Assembly (NCBI GenBank): GCA_963778375.1
Contig: CAVZTX010000010.1
Coordinates: 183,250-247,249 of the forward strand
From: CAVZTX01 sp963778375
GTDB taxonomy: Bacteria > Chloroflexota > Ktedonobacteria > Ktedonobacterales > Ktedonobacteraceae
Direction of reading: 5' to 3'
Length of the DNA stretch: 64,000 nt
Below are positions 8,036 to 18,200 of the stretch, piece after piece. Below the pieces are notes generated by a model. It ran no database searches. It saw only the letters and a program-made list of their open reading frames with translations, and had not been told where the DNA came from. The position numbers and the translations under genes are program-made. How positions within the stretch are numbered: the stretch's first letter is position 1; each line of letters starts with the position of its first letter.

Positions 8036-8372
8036 ATCGTTGACGTGCTAAAGGATATCATATTGGTATAGGCTCGTCAAGCGTTTGCAACCTAAAGCTC
8101 ATATTTTCACAATTTGACTCAACTGTTGAAGTTGCCAGAGCAGTACGACTACCCACAAATGACTACAATTACCGTACTGACCACAGTCAATTGGAATAGA
8201 GAACATATTTGTTTCTTGCTCATAGGAGCGAAGCTTGCAGCGCGCATTTCCATAGTTCGATCGTATTACGGTCATGTGATGTTGCAGCATAAATAACGTT
8301 CATCATAGTAGGATTAACTAGCTCTGCTAGCCCCTCCTATAAAGAGTATGCTATACTGAGAGACGCAGTACA
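8036..8372. other. Intergenic region upstream of the kinase
   Basis: This region must hold the promoter of the minus-strand tRNA and that of the plus-strand kinase. A TATACT hexamer at 8352-8357 lies about 16 nt before the kinase TTG, which suggests a very short or absent 5' leader. Nothing else was recognised. Confidence 0.4.
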
Positions 8373-10775
8373 TTGAGACGGGGGTCCAGTATCATTAGCC
8401 CACAACATGGCAACGGCAACACGAATACTCAGACGGGACGCTTAGATCCGCGTACCCTTTTGCATAAGCGCTATATGATTATGCGCGCAATTGGACATGG
8501 CGGCATGGCAGCAGTCTATCAGGCACGCGATGTCAAGCGCCAGACACTCTGCGCCATCAAAGAGATGAGCCTCTCAACCGTACCTGCGAATGATCGTCCC
8601 CAAGCCATTCAGAATTTCCTGGCCGAGGCACGCATTCTCTCGCGCTTGAAACATCCCAACCTTCCTGCCTTCACCGACTTCTTTACCGAGGGTGCGCGTT
8701 ACTTCCTGGTCATGGAATACATCGACGGCAACACCCTCGAGGACCTGCTCGAAAACAACGGCGGACCATTTTCTGAACGGCGCGTACTCAGTTGGGCTCG
8801 TCAATTATGTGATGTACTGGAATATCTGCACAGCCAGCAGCCGCCCGTCATCTTTCGCGATATGAAGCCTGGCAACATCATGCTGATGCGCAATGGGCGT
8901 ATCAAGCTGATTGACTTTGGCATAGCCCGTCTTTTCCGTGCTAGTGGCTCGCATGATACCCAACTTCTCGGCACGCCTGGCTTCGCGCCTCCCGAACAAT
9001 ACGGAACCGCCCAAACCGATGAGCGCTCAGACATCTACTCGCTGGCCATGACATTGTTCCAGTTGATGACCAACATGATGCCCGATAAAGGCTTCGGTCT
9101 GCCCGATATCCGCTCGATCAACCCGCAGATCTCCCCTCCGGTTGCACGCGCCCTGGAGAAAGCCACTGCTCTCAAGCCCGAAGATCGCTATGACAATATC
9201 GCTGTCTTTCGCCGTGCCCTCCTGGGAGTGGGCACATTTATCTTCGAGAATGGCAGCGAGGCCACGACCCCCGAAGAATTGGCCGAACTCTGTGCACGCT
9301 ATCCAGAAGAGGCCGCCGACTACCTGCTCGCTGGAGAAATCGAGTCATGGTTGAGCGAGATCGGGGCCAATGATCTCGCACGCGCCGCGAAACGTATTCG
9401 TGCCACGGTCGGCGATCCTGAAATGTGCATCGAAAAGTTCCTGCAAGTGGTCATGGGTCCCAGTGCACACACCCGTACCTATACAGTCATTTCGCCGGGC
9501 AGCGCTACAGTCACCAGCAACCCGTCCACCAGTTCCCGTGAAAGCGTACCATCGCAGATCAGTCGAGCAGAACGAACAATTCATCGAGCACCTAGAGTCA
9601 TCGTCAGCCCGAAGGACATCGACTTTGGCCATGTTTATCCCGGCCTTTCGGCACCGATGCTGCTTACCATCTCAGGAGAGAAAGGGGCACAGGTGAGCGG
9701 CACCATTTCAGCAACCGAATCATGGATTATTCTCGACCCAACTAGCTTTGACGGATTGAATACATCAGTACGAGTGCGTGTCGACAGTACGCGGTTGCGT
9801 GGCTCCACGCACTACAGTGGCACCATCGTGATCACTCCCGATACAAGCGAGCAAGAGATTGCCGTGCGAGTCGAACTGGACGTGCTGGGCTACACCACAT
9901 CAGCACGAAGCGGATTGTTGGATGAGGACGAGGACGAGGATGCCGCAACCATCATTTCATCTTCATCAGGCACAACCGGGGTACGAACAATCGCATCCCA
10001 AAGGATGGCACCTCAGACAGGGCGTAATGCAAGCATGCTTGGAGGCACAACGGGTAACACAAGCACTCAAATTCCGACAGGGGACGTGTTCACCAGCGCA
10101 AAGGATAGCGAGTTCAAGGCAAAATATGGACAGCCTGGAAGGGGTGGCTGGGAACCGTTACAGACTTCGCCACGTCAAAAAATATGGCTGAAGTATGCTC
10201 TTACCTTCTGCGCCGCATTTATGGCCGCGAGTTTCTCCTATCTGTTACTTGCGCAACTGCCGTTTTTGCCACCGATCCTCTCCTCAAGGCCCTGGTTTAT
10301 CGGTGCGCTGATCGGTATGGTACCGCTGGCAACGCTGGGCGCAGTATTCATCAACTGGAGCGATGCTTGGAACAAGAGACAGATTATCAATCGCCTCTGT
10401 ACAGGAGCCACGGTGGCGCTGATCGTGATCACTTTTTTCGAGTTGATATGGCAAAGCCTTTCCTTTCCACAGCTTCCACCATTACAACTTTCTGTGATGC
10501 TGACCGCCTCGGCAGCCGCGGCTACCTTAGGAACGGATTCGCGGGTCAGCGAACGCATGCTGAACGGCGTGATCTGGGCAATGAGATATATGCGCTGGGT
10601 TGTGATTGGTGGGTCCGTGCTGCTCGGTGGCATCTTGGGCTTCACCCTGGCAAATGGCTTCGCGTCAGGCTGTTTGACTCCTTTTGCCATCTTGCTTGGC
10701 ATCGGAGTCGCGGTCGCGCTTGTGCTGCGCGTTGATCGCCTGCTGAAATCCAAATCACCTTCGAACATCCCTTAG
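8373..10775 (+). CDS. Membrane Ser/Thr protein kinase with Ig-like domain
   Basis: A eukaryotic-type Ser/Thr kinase of about 800 residues. The N-terminal domain has the glycine loop GHGGMAAVY near residue 42, the VAIK-type Lys in CAIKEM, the catalytic loop FRDMKPGN near residue 161 (Phe in place of the usual His), DFG near residue 180 and GTPGFAPPEQYG. A linker leads to a beta-rich domain of about 100 residues, near residues 410-510, that resembles the Ig-like or ASPM/hydin-type folds. An acidic low-complexity run and four or five hydrophobic helices follow from about residue 610. It is therefore likely membrane-bound, with the kinase in the cytoplasm. The start is TTG at 8373, because no in-frame ATG precedes the kinase domain. 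Confidence 0.85.
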   Translation: MRRGSSIISPQHGNGNTNTQTGRLDPRTLLHKRYMIMRAIGHGGMAAVYQARDVKRQTLCAIKEMSLSTVPANDRPQAIQNFLAEARILSRLKHPNLPAFTDFFTEGARYFLVMEYIDGNTLEDLLENNGGPFSERRVLSWARQLCDVLEYLHSQQPPVIFRDMKPGNIMLMRNGRIKLIDFGIARLFRASGSHDTQLLGTPGFAPPEQYGTAQTDERSDIYSLAMTLFQLMTNMMPDKGFGLPDIRSINPQISPPVARALEKATALKPEDRYDNIAVFRRALLGVGTFIFENGSEATTPEELAELCARYPEEAADYLLAGEIESWLSEIGANDLARAAKRIRATVGDPEMCIEKFLQVVMGPSAHTRTYTVISPGSATVTSNPSTSSRESVPSQISRAERTIHRAPRVIVSPKDIDFGHVYPGLSAPMLLTISGEKGAQVSGTISATESWIILDPTSFDGLNTSVRVRVDSTRLRGSTHYSGTIVITPDTSEQEIAVRVELDVLGYTTSARSGLLDEDEDEDAATIISSSSGTTGVRTIASQRMAPQTGRNASMLGGTTGNTSTQIPTGDVFTSAKDSEFKAKYGQPGRGGWEPLQTSPRQKIWLKYALTFCAAFMAASFSYLLLAQLPFLPPILSSRPWFIGALIGMVPLATLGAVFINWSDAWNKRQIINRLCTGATVALIVITFFELIWQSLSFPQLPPLQLSVMLTASAAAATLGTDSRVSERMLNGVIWAMRYMRWVVIGGSVLLGGILGFTLANGFASGCLTPFAILLGIGVAVALVLRVDRLLKSKSPSNIP

Positions 10776-10786
10776 AAGATTGCATC

Positions 10787-11719
10787 ATGCAGAAACACTA
10801 TCCGAATGTGATCGTCGTGCTGGGTCCCACCGCATCGGGCAAAAGCACTCTCGGTATCGTGCTAGCGCAGCGTTTTTCAGGTGAGATCGTCTCTGCGGAT
10901 TCGCGTCAGGTCTACCGTGGCATGGATATCGGGACGGCGAAGGTGACGCGTGAGGAGCAGACGCTCGTTCCCCATCATCTCCTGGATATAGCCGATCCAC
11001 AAGAGGTTTACAGCGTTGCGCAGTTTCAAGTGCAGGCTAGCAGCGCAATCGATGCCATCCTGGCACGCGGTAAACAGCCGTTTCTCGTTGGTGGCTCGCC
11101 TCACTACATTTACGCTGTGGTAGATCCACTGGCACTCCCACCTATTCCTCCACACCCTGAACTGCGCAAAGAACTCGAGTCGCGCCCCCTTGCTGAACTA
11201 GTCGCTCAATTAGAGGAGCTAGACCCACAAAGCGCCGCCACCATTGATCGTAAAAATGCACGCCGCGTGATCCGCGCGTTAGAGGTATGCCTGGTCTCCG
11301 GTAAACCATTTTCTGAACAGAGAGGTGTATCTGCTCCTCGCTACCGCTGCCTGTTGTTGGGTATCAATTGGCCGCGCGATGTCTTATATGCGCGTATCGA
11401 TGCACGGGTGGATGAGCGCATGCACGCGGGCATGGTACAAGAGGTGCACGCTTTGCTCAACGCGGGCGTGGACTTTGAACGCCTTGAAGCGCTGGGGTTG
11501 GAGTACCGTTTCATCGGTCGCTTCCTACAAGGCGAGTTTACGAGCGAGGACGAGATGGTGCAGCGCCTGAAATTTGCCATCCACGATTTTACAAGAAGAC
11601 AGTTGACATGGTTTCGCAAGGATAAACGGATTGTATGGCTGGAAGGGATAGACGTGGAGCAAGCAGCAAGTGCAGTAGCGAGGTTTTTACAGGAAGACCG
11701 GCACGCTGAAGAAAGCTAG
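10787..11719 (+). CDS. miaA: tRNA dimethylallyltransferase
   Basis: Transfers the dimethylallyl group to A37 of tRNAs that read UNN codons. The P-loop GPTASGKS spans residues 13-20. It is followed by the family motif SADSRQVYRGMDIGTAK and by HHLLDIADPQEVYSV, and the C-terminal part has DFTRRQLTWFRKD, typical of MiaA. The 310-residue length is normal. It starts 11 nt after the kinase stop and may be co-transcribed with it. The tRNA gene nearby (tRNA-Lys CUU) is not a MiaA substrate. Confidence 0.96.
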   Translation: MQKHYPNVIVVLGPTASGKSTLGIVLAQRFSGEIVSADSRQVYRGMDIGTAKVTREEQTLVPHHLLDIADPQEVYSVAQFQVQASSAIDAILARGKQPFLVGGSPHYIYAVVDPLALPPIPPHPELRKELESRPLAELVAQLEELDPQSAATIDRKNARRVIRALEVCLVSGKPFSEQRGVSAPRYRCLLLGINWPRDVLYARIDARVDERMHAGMVQEVHALLNAGVDFERLEALGLEYRFIGRFLQGEFTSEDEMVQRLKFAIHDFTRRQLTWFRKDKRIVWLEGIDVEQAASAVARFLQEDRHAEES

Positions 11720-11919
11720 CAACTCGGTACTTTCGTACTGTTACAAGCGTGCAGCATAGTGGAGAGTGACTTGCCAAGTGCAGACGCGTTATAGGGAGAG
11801 AGGGGAAGTGGTGACGTGTCTGCCTGATGTTCATTAGCCTCATCCCTGAGATTCTCATTACGCACAAGACATTGGTTGTTACATTGATGAATTTCAATTG
11901 CAATACTCCTATTGACTGC

Positions 11920-13995
11920 ATGGAACAAAAAACATCAACACGAACATATCTCAAAAGGGTGTCTCAACTGCGAAAGCAGCGCCTTACCTATCAGAACGGG
12001 TACCATCAGAATGGACACCATCAACACAAGCAGAGCGAAAATGGGCATATCCAGAACGGACATGAAAGAGGAATCGGTGCCGGTGAGTTCCAGTCCCAGA
12101 GCTTGTTCCCACAAGAAGTGTCTGAGATTCCTGAAGATGCTTCAACACAAGAAGAGGAACTGAACGCAGCGCAACAACAGTGGAATGCACCCACTATGCA
12201 CCTTGAGGTTCCTACTCTCAGGCAACCCTCGGTAGGGATGGGAGAGATAGTGGATGGAGTAGGAGACCTGGTATCGGTCCGTGGGCCAGACATGGTCAAC
12301 AGAATGCTTGGGGAATCCTTCCCATCAGCAAGCCACTATCAGGATCGCACCTCCCATCTGGCTCCTCCATCTCAGGCCAGCCAGGGAGTATTTGCAAGCA
12401 TCCTCCCCTGGTTCTATCGTTGCTGGCTAATTGCCGCAACCGTCGTTCTTACACTCTTACTGCTGCAATTACAGGCGGTGCTTGATCGTATACCAGCACA
12501 TAGCTCTCTCCTACGAACAAGCGTCAGATGGGCCGAGCTATCCTGGTTAGCACCTGTTCCACTGGCAGTAATGCTCTGGCTTGGATGGTTCATTTTCGCC
12601 GAAGCAGTTCGCCAGAATCCCATCCCTGTAGAAGTTCCTAGTGTGACTGCCAAACGTGGGCTACTTGCATTTGCACCAGCAAAACCTGCCAAGCTCATCT
12701 TCCGTTTTGTGACGCGAGGAGAGAATGTCGATGTATTGCGTGATAGCGTTGTAGCAGTGCATCAGGCCTTTGCACGTTACCCCCTAGTTACCGGACCCTA
12801 CCAGATCGAGATTATCAGTGAGCGCCTTGTTTCTGTCTCAACGAGAGCAGACGGCAAAGGCAAGACATCCATCTACGTTGTGCCTTCGAACTATGCGACG
12901 ACGAAACGGTCACGCTTTAAGGCACGAGCCCTCACCTATCTCCAGGAACACGTCCGTCCACAATCAGAAGATTGGTACATCTATCTCGACGAGGAAAGCT
13001 TGATCGATGAGCAGATGCTCGCCGGTCTCTATCGCTTCATCTGGCAATCTATACAAGTGGAAACTCGCGTACAGCAAAAGAAGGGCAGGAAGAAACGCCA
13101 TCTGTCAGGGGTGATTGGCCAAGGCGCGATCCTCTATCAGGGAGGCAATTGGTTTTTTCGCGGCGCTGATGCCCTGCGTACAGCCGATGACATTGGCAGA
13201 TTCCGTCTGCAATATGCCCTCGGGCTGCCAATGTTCGGCATTCATGGCTCCTACATTGTGATACGCGGCATCGACGATGCTCGTCTCTCATTTGACGTTG
13301 GCTGGAAAAATTCTATCACTGAAGATGCAGCCTGGGCACTGAAGGCCTGGGCACAGGGTTTTCGCTTTGCATGGGTGGATGGCTACCTGCACGAGCAGCC
13401 ACCTCAGCGAGCAAGGGACTTTGTGAGGCAGCGAAGTCGATGGCTCTCAGGCATCCGCGCGGTAGTGCACGATACCCACATATATTTCCCGTATAGAATA
13501 TGCCTTGGTATCTTTGCAGCACTCTGGCAGCTCGCATTTCTGCCTCTTATGGTAGCGGTGCTTGCCTTGTTTGTCCATGCCAGCCCCTTCGCCTGGATGC
13601 GCATTCCAGCAGACTTCGCCTGGGCAACGTTCGTCCTTGCCTACCTGCAAGGAACCGACGTACAGGCAAAGCATTCTCATCCTTTTTTGCAAAGAAAGTC
13701 GAAGCTTGAACGACAATGCAAGCGCGTCCTCTCATGGCTGCTCGTCCTTTGTAGCATCTGGTACACCTTGCTTGAGGCCATTGGAGTGCTCTATAGTTTG
13801 TGGCCAAAGCAGGGCTTTTTTGTGATCTCAAAGCCCAGTCTGGCAGCAGAAAACACGGTAAAGCATCAAAGTGTTCAGCCTGTAAATCCTTCACTCCAGG
13901 TGAACTCCAGGAGCCTGCCACATCCTCATAGGGACCAGATCTATCGCGCCCCACTCGCCTCCTATCGTGAATCATCAGGAAGGAGAAGGAAGTGA
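11920..13995 (+). CDS. Membrane glycosyltransferase, family 2-like
   Basis: A processive-type membrane glycosyltransferase. A low-complexity Asn/Gly/His/Gln-rich tail (repeats of QNGH) is followed by two membrane helices and a GT-A domain. Catalytic features are DWYIYLDEESLI (the acidic nucleotide-sugar motif), SITEDAAWALKAW (acid in the ED motif) and QRSRWLSGI (the QxxRW motif). Several helices follow at the C-terminus. The ATG at 11920 is one of three in-frame candidates (11827, 11887, 11920), none with a clear ribosome binding site. It overlaps the next gene by four bases, suggesting joint translation. The product is probably an exopolysaccharide; cellulose-synthase-like activity is possible but not shown. 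Confidence 0.8.
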   Translation: MEQKTSTRTYLKRVSQLRKQRLTYQNGYHQNGHHQHKQSENGHIQNGHERGIGAGEFQSQSLFPQEVSEIPEDASTQEEELNAAQQQWNAPTMHLEVPTLRQPSVGMGEIVDGVGDLVSVRGPDMVNRMLGESFPSASHYQDRTSHLAPPSQASQGVFASILPWFYRCWLIAATVVLTLLLLQLQAVLDRIPAHSSLLRTSVRWAELSWLAPVPLAVMLWLGWFIFAEAVRQNPIPVEVPSVTAKRGLLAFAPAKPAKLIFRFVTRGENVDVLRDSVVAVHQAFARYPLVTGPYQIEIISERLVSVSTRADGKGKTSIYVVPSNYATTKRSRFKARALTYLQEHVRPQSEDWYIYLDEESLIDEQMLAGLYRFIWQSIQVETRVQQKKGRKKRHLSGVIGQGAILYQGGNWFFRGADALRTADDIGRFRLQYALGLPMFGIHGSYIVIRGIDDARLSFDVGWKNSITEDAAWALKAWAQGFRFAWVDGYLHEQPPQRARDFVRQRSRWLSGIRAVVHDTHIYFPYRICLGIFAALWQLAFLPLMVAVLALFVHASPFAWMRIPADFAWATFVLAYLQGTDVQAKHSHPFLQRKSKLERQCKRVLSWLLVLCSIWYTLLEAIGVLYSLWPKQGFFVISKPSLAAENTVKHQSVQPVNPSLQVNSRSLPHPHRDQIYRAPLASYRESSGRRRK

Positions 13996-15164
13996 AGCGT
14001 CGTTCGTATCGCGTCTACGCACTTGCTGTCCTCCTAATGGTACTTGGGCTGGTAATCCAGGAAGTATTGATCAGCGGGCATTTCCCCTTTTCCCAATTTG
14101 TCTCAATCCATGTCGATGCACATACAGGCATCTCTGTAAACATAGGCTATCAACCAAAGTATGGAGAAAGAGATCTACATGCAACAGCAATCGTGCGCAT
14201 GCGCAGGCCACAATTTCAAACCGGCATAATCTTTCCCCAGTGGGGAACAAACGCCTATAGCACGAGTGACACGAATTGGCACATCGGCTTACAGGATATA
14301 CAAGAGCAGACCGGCGCACAATGGATCGAGTTGCCGATCAACCTGGTTCAGTCATCCATCACTTCAACCTACGTGCAGGCATCACAACTGACCCCAACCC
14401 CGGCTGCCGTCATCGCCGGTATACAGGCCGCCCATGCCAGGAAATTTCATGTCTTTGTCGTACCACTGCTGACGGTAGAAGGCGCACTCACCTGGTCAGG
14501 GTCGATCCAATTTTCAACCGCACAGCAAACCCAGGCCTGGTTTCAGGGCTACTGGCAAGCGTTGGAACCCTATGTGCAGGCAGCCGCTGAAGCCGGGGCC
14601 GAACAACTCGCCATTGGTACCGAACTCGAGCAACTCCAGCGAGCATCGCCACTGCTGTGGAACCAGCTCATCGAGCAGGTGCAGCAGATGTACTCAGGCA
14701 TCTTAACCTATGATATCAATTGGTCATCGCTCTATCTCCCAATGCCTTCCTGGATGAAAAACTCCTCGCTCAGCGCCATTGGCATCTCCGAATATATCCC
14801 GTTGACAGATACACAACAACGGCTGAATCCATCTGTTCTCCTAGGATTGTGGAAAGAAAAAGTGGGAACCGTGTTAGATGCGTTTGCCGCACAACTGGGC
14901 AAATCTGTCTTTATTTCAGAGATCGGCTACCGCAATAGCATCTATGCTCTGTATCGTCCCTGGGAAAGAGATACGTTAGCGGCCTCCGCTCCCCCAGACC
15001 CGCAGGAGCAGGCAGCCGCCTATAATGCCGCCCTATCGAACGCCATCGTCGATCCCCACATATCAGGCATCTACTTCTGGGCGTGGTCCGTCCCCCTCTT
15101 CCAACCGAACTGGCTACCCGCCTCCAAAGTCCTTTATCAGTGGTACACCTCCTACCTGGCATAG
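13992..15164 (+). CDS. Membrane-anchored glycoside hydrolase-like protein (GH113-like)
   Basis: The 390-residue protein has one N-terminal membrane anchor (residues about 8-24) and a TIM-barrel-like extracytoplasmic domain. Two acidic positions fit a retaining glycosidase: Glu in AIGTELEQLQ and Glu in FISEIGYRNS. The later GIYFWAWSVP resembles the barrel-closing strand in GH113 and related enzymes. The GTG start overlaps the stop of the glycosyltransferase, so a polymer-trimming role linked to that enzyme is likely. Substrate is unknown; family placement is by motif only. Confidence 0.65.
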   Translation: MKRRSYRVYALAVLLMVLGLVIQEVLISGHFPFSQFVSIHVDAHTGISVNIGYQPKYGERDLHATAIVRMRRPQFQTGIIFPQWGTNAYSTSDTNWHIGLQDIQEQTGAQWIELPINLVQSSITSTYVQASQLTPTPAAVIAGIQAAHARKFHVFVVPLLTVEGALTWSGSIQFSTAQQTQAWFQGYWQALEPYVQAAAEAGAEQLAIGTELEQLQRASPLLWNQLIEQVQQMYSGILTYDINWSSLYLPMPSWMKNSSLSAIGISEYIPLTDTQQRLNPSVLLGLWKEKVGTVLDAFAAQLGKSVFISEIGYRNSIYALYRPWERDTLAASAPPDPQEQAAAYNAALSNAIVDPHISGIYFWAWSVPLFQPNWLPASKVLYQWYTSYLA

Positions 15165-15208
15165 GAGGACTTATTTCAAACCAGGAGCAAGCCTTCTCAC
15201 CTACTCTC

Positions 15209-18200
15209 TCAATGCAGCGCTCTCGCCATCCATTCCTCCACCACCGCCTCGCGCCTCACCTCCTCAGCAACCTCAGCAGGCATTTCTGGCAGATTACTCT
15301 CCACCACCTCGCCCGCCTCCATGAAAACGCGGTAAGGAAATAGCGCGGGATTCCACGTCTCACTGTGTGAAACAAGCACGATTTGCTCAAAGTGCGCGGA
15401 AAGCAGCGGACCCGTCACCAGCTCCACCAATGCTCGTGCGCGTTCAGTGTCCGACGCCCCCAATGGCTCGTCCAGCAGCAGAAAGCCCGGTGCCATGCCC
15501 AGTTCATGGGGCAACGCCGCAATCGCGAAAGCCAAGCGCAGAGCCAGCGACAACAGATCAGCCGTCCCAGCCGAAAACGCGCTGATGGGAAGATAGTCAG
15601 ATATCCGAGGCTCCCATACACTCAATTGCCACGCACCTCGACCAGACCCCAGCGCTAGACCCAATGCATCGGCCTCACCAGCTTCATCGGGAACGGAGGT
15701 CAGGCGCGCATCGTGGAAGCGACTCCGTGTGAGCGGCGGCAAGAGTTGCTGCAAGAAATATTCCGTACGGGGCAGCATCTTCCGCAGCAAGCGATCCTCT
15801 GCCGCCTGCACCAGTACGCTGCCGCGCTTCTTCGTCTCGTACACCCGCTCCTGTTGCTCCATACGTGTACGTGCCGACTCCAGATCAATATGCGCCCCCG
15901 TCGCCAACTCCCCGCTCAACCTCATCTCTTGCTCCTCTACCTCGTGCAACTGCTGCTCGATCTCCATCGCCTCACGCTGCAAGCGTTCCCGGTCCTGCGG
16001 CTCATACTCGCCCACCAGCGGCCATACCGCCACAACATCACTCAAGCGGAAAGAGCCTGATCCATCCTGGCTCCTGACAGAGGGACGGTTGCGTTGCGCC
16101 AACTGCGTCGCGATCCGTTCCTGGGCAGCCTCAATCTCCGCGCGACACAGCGCTATTTTTGCCCGCGATGCCCCCTCCTGGATCGCAAGCGCCTCAATCT
16201 GGCGCACAATCTCCTCCTCGTTCACCTCGCGCATCTCCGACTGGCAACGCCTACGTACAGCAGCCAGGTCTTCGGCAAACGGACTGGGTGGAATGATCCA
16301 CCCACCAAGCGGACCGCTTAACTTTGCTAGTTGCGCGTAATACTCGGAAAGCGACGCCTGACGATGGTCCAACAGCTCCGCGTAGCTCGCATGCCGGCTT
16401 TCAAGTTCTACACGCCGTCCCAGTGTCATCTGCAAAGACTCGAGCTGTTGGCGCGCAGCACTCTCGGCCGTATTGATTGCCGCCTGCCCAAAGGAAACCC
16501 CTAACTTCTGCACCCGCTCTCGCAGCGCATCCTGCAATGCGCGCAAAGCATCCCGCAATGTTGCCTGAAGCTCTCGCGCTTTTTCAATCTGCTCCTGATG
16601 CGCTTGAGGAGCGACAATCAATCGAGACTCTACAGCCTGCTTCCGCAGCAGCAGCGCATCCAGCCTCGCCTGCTGCGTATCAACCTGCGCCTTCAGTTCC
16701 GGTAAGAGAGCCAGTTTGCCGTCCAGCATCGCAATCTCTCGTTCAGTCGCGCGAATTGCCTCCTCCACCTGCGTCTTGAACTGGACCAAAGCGTTCAATC
16801 TGTCACCCTGTAGGGGCAGTGCCTTGTGCCTGCCCTCTTCGGCCGCAACAGGTTCGAAAGATGGTATTGGCAGTCCCTCCTGTCCGGCCATCGAAGCGAT
16901 TTCAGTGCGCATCGCCTCAATCGCCGTCCTATCAGCCAGCAGTCGCTCAGAAAGATTGCCCCAGCTCTCCTGCTCACGCTGTCCTTCCAGACGCGCACAT
17001 TCCTTACGTAGGGCCGCGACAGCCTCCAGCGTCACATTCACCTGGTTACGCGCGGCCAGCACACCCTCCCGGCTCTCTGTCATTCGCTGCTGCATCTCCG
17101 CCAGGCTCTCGCTCGCCTCAGGCATCCGTTGTAACAACTCCTCCGCCTCATCAAGCGTATGAGGAACCGTGCCACCCAGGGAGGAGATCTCATGCTCAAC
17201 CTGCTCCAGCACCTTACTATAACTCCGCCCGCTCCCCCCATGCTCCCCCATACCATTCGCTGTACCACCAGCAACACGGCTTGCCGCCTCTCGCGCAGCC
17301 ACCATCATGCCAACACGGCTAATCGCATCCTGCATCTGTGCATCCGCCGCCTTTTCCTCCTCTCGCGCCCTCCTATAGTTTTGCACGCTCACACCCGCCC
17401 CCGCCACCAGCAACAACGACGCCAAACCAGCAACTGTCGCATAGACAGAGGCTGAGTGCAGCGCGAGTAAGAGCGCAGCGCTCCCACATAGCAGAAACAG
17501 CGTCACGCACGCAATCGCACTCCCCATATACTTCGTTACCGAGCGCCGTGCCGAAAGCGCCAGCAGCGTCAATTGCTCCTGCTCCTGGTGCGCCGCCAGC
17601 ACATGCTGCTCCGCGTCCGAAAGCCCCTGCGCCAAACCCTTCAAGCGCCGCCATTCCTCTAACTGCCGACCAATACTCACCTCGCGCCAATGATCCTCCA
17701 GCGCATCAGCCTCACGCTTTCGTTGCCTCGTCTCAGTTTCAACCAGCGCCAGCTCGCTCTCCGTCTCTTGCAACTCCCGCCGCACCGCACTCAGCGCCGC
17801 GCTATTCTCTTCCGCCAGATCCTCCTGCAAAAGATGCTCCCTATAGCGCTCCTCTCCCATAGAAAGCTCACCCAATCGCTCAGCCAACCCAGCTAACCGC
17901 CGCAGTCGCGCCTCCAACTGTGGCCGCGCAGCCCGGTCTCGCCCCTCTGCCTCATGCTGCGATTGACGGGCCAATTCCACCCGCAAACGTGTCGCAATCA
18001 CCTGCTCATCCAGTTCCGAAAGCTCCTCCCGTATCTCCTGCTGCTCTTTCAGTTCCTGCTCCAATACCTTGATCCTGTTCACAGCAGCAAGCAGATCGGC
18101 AGCCAGACGCTCCAACGTCCCAAACGAACGGCTCAAATCCGACAAATCATGCACTCGCTGTTCAAGCAACGGTAACTCATCACGTTCGCGCCGTTCCAGC

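Noticed and set aside
17338..17862. Proline-rich frames opposite the SbcC-like gene
   Set aside because: They are antisense shadows caused by the GC-rich coiled-coil coding sequence.
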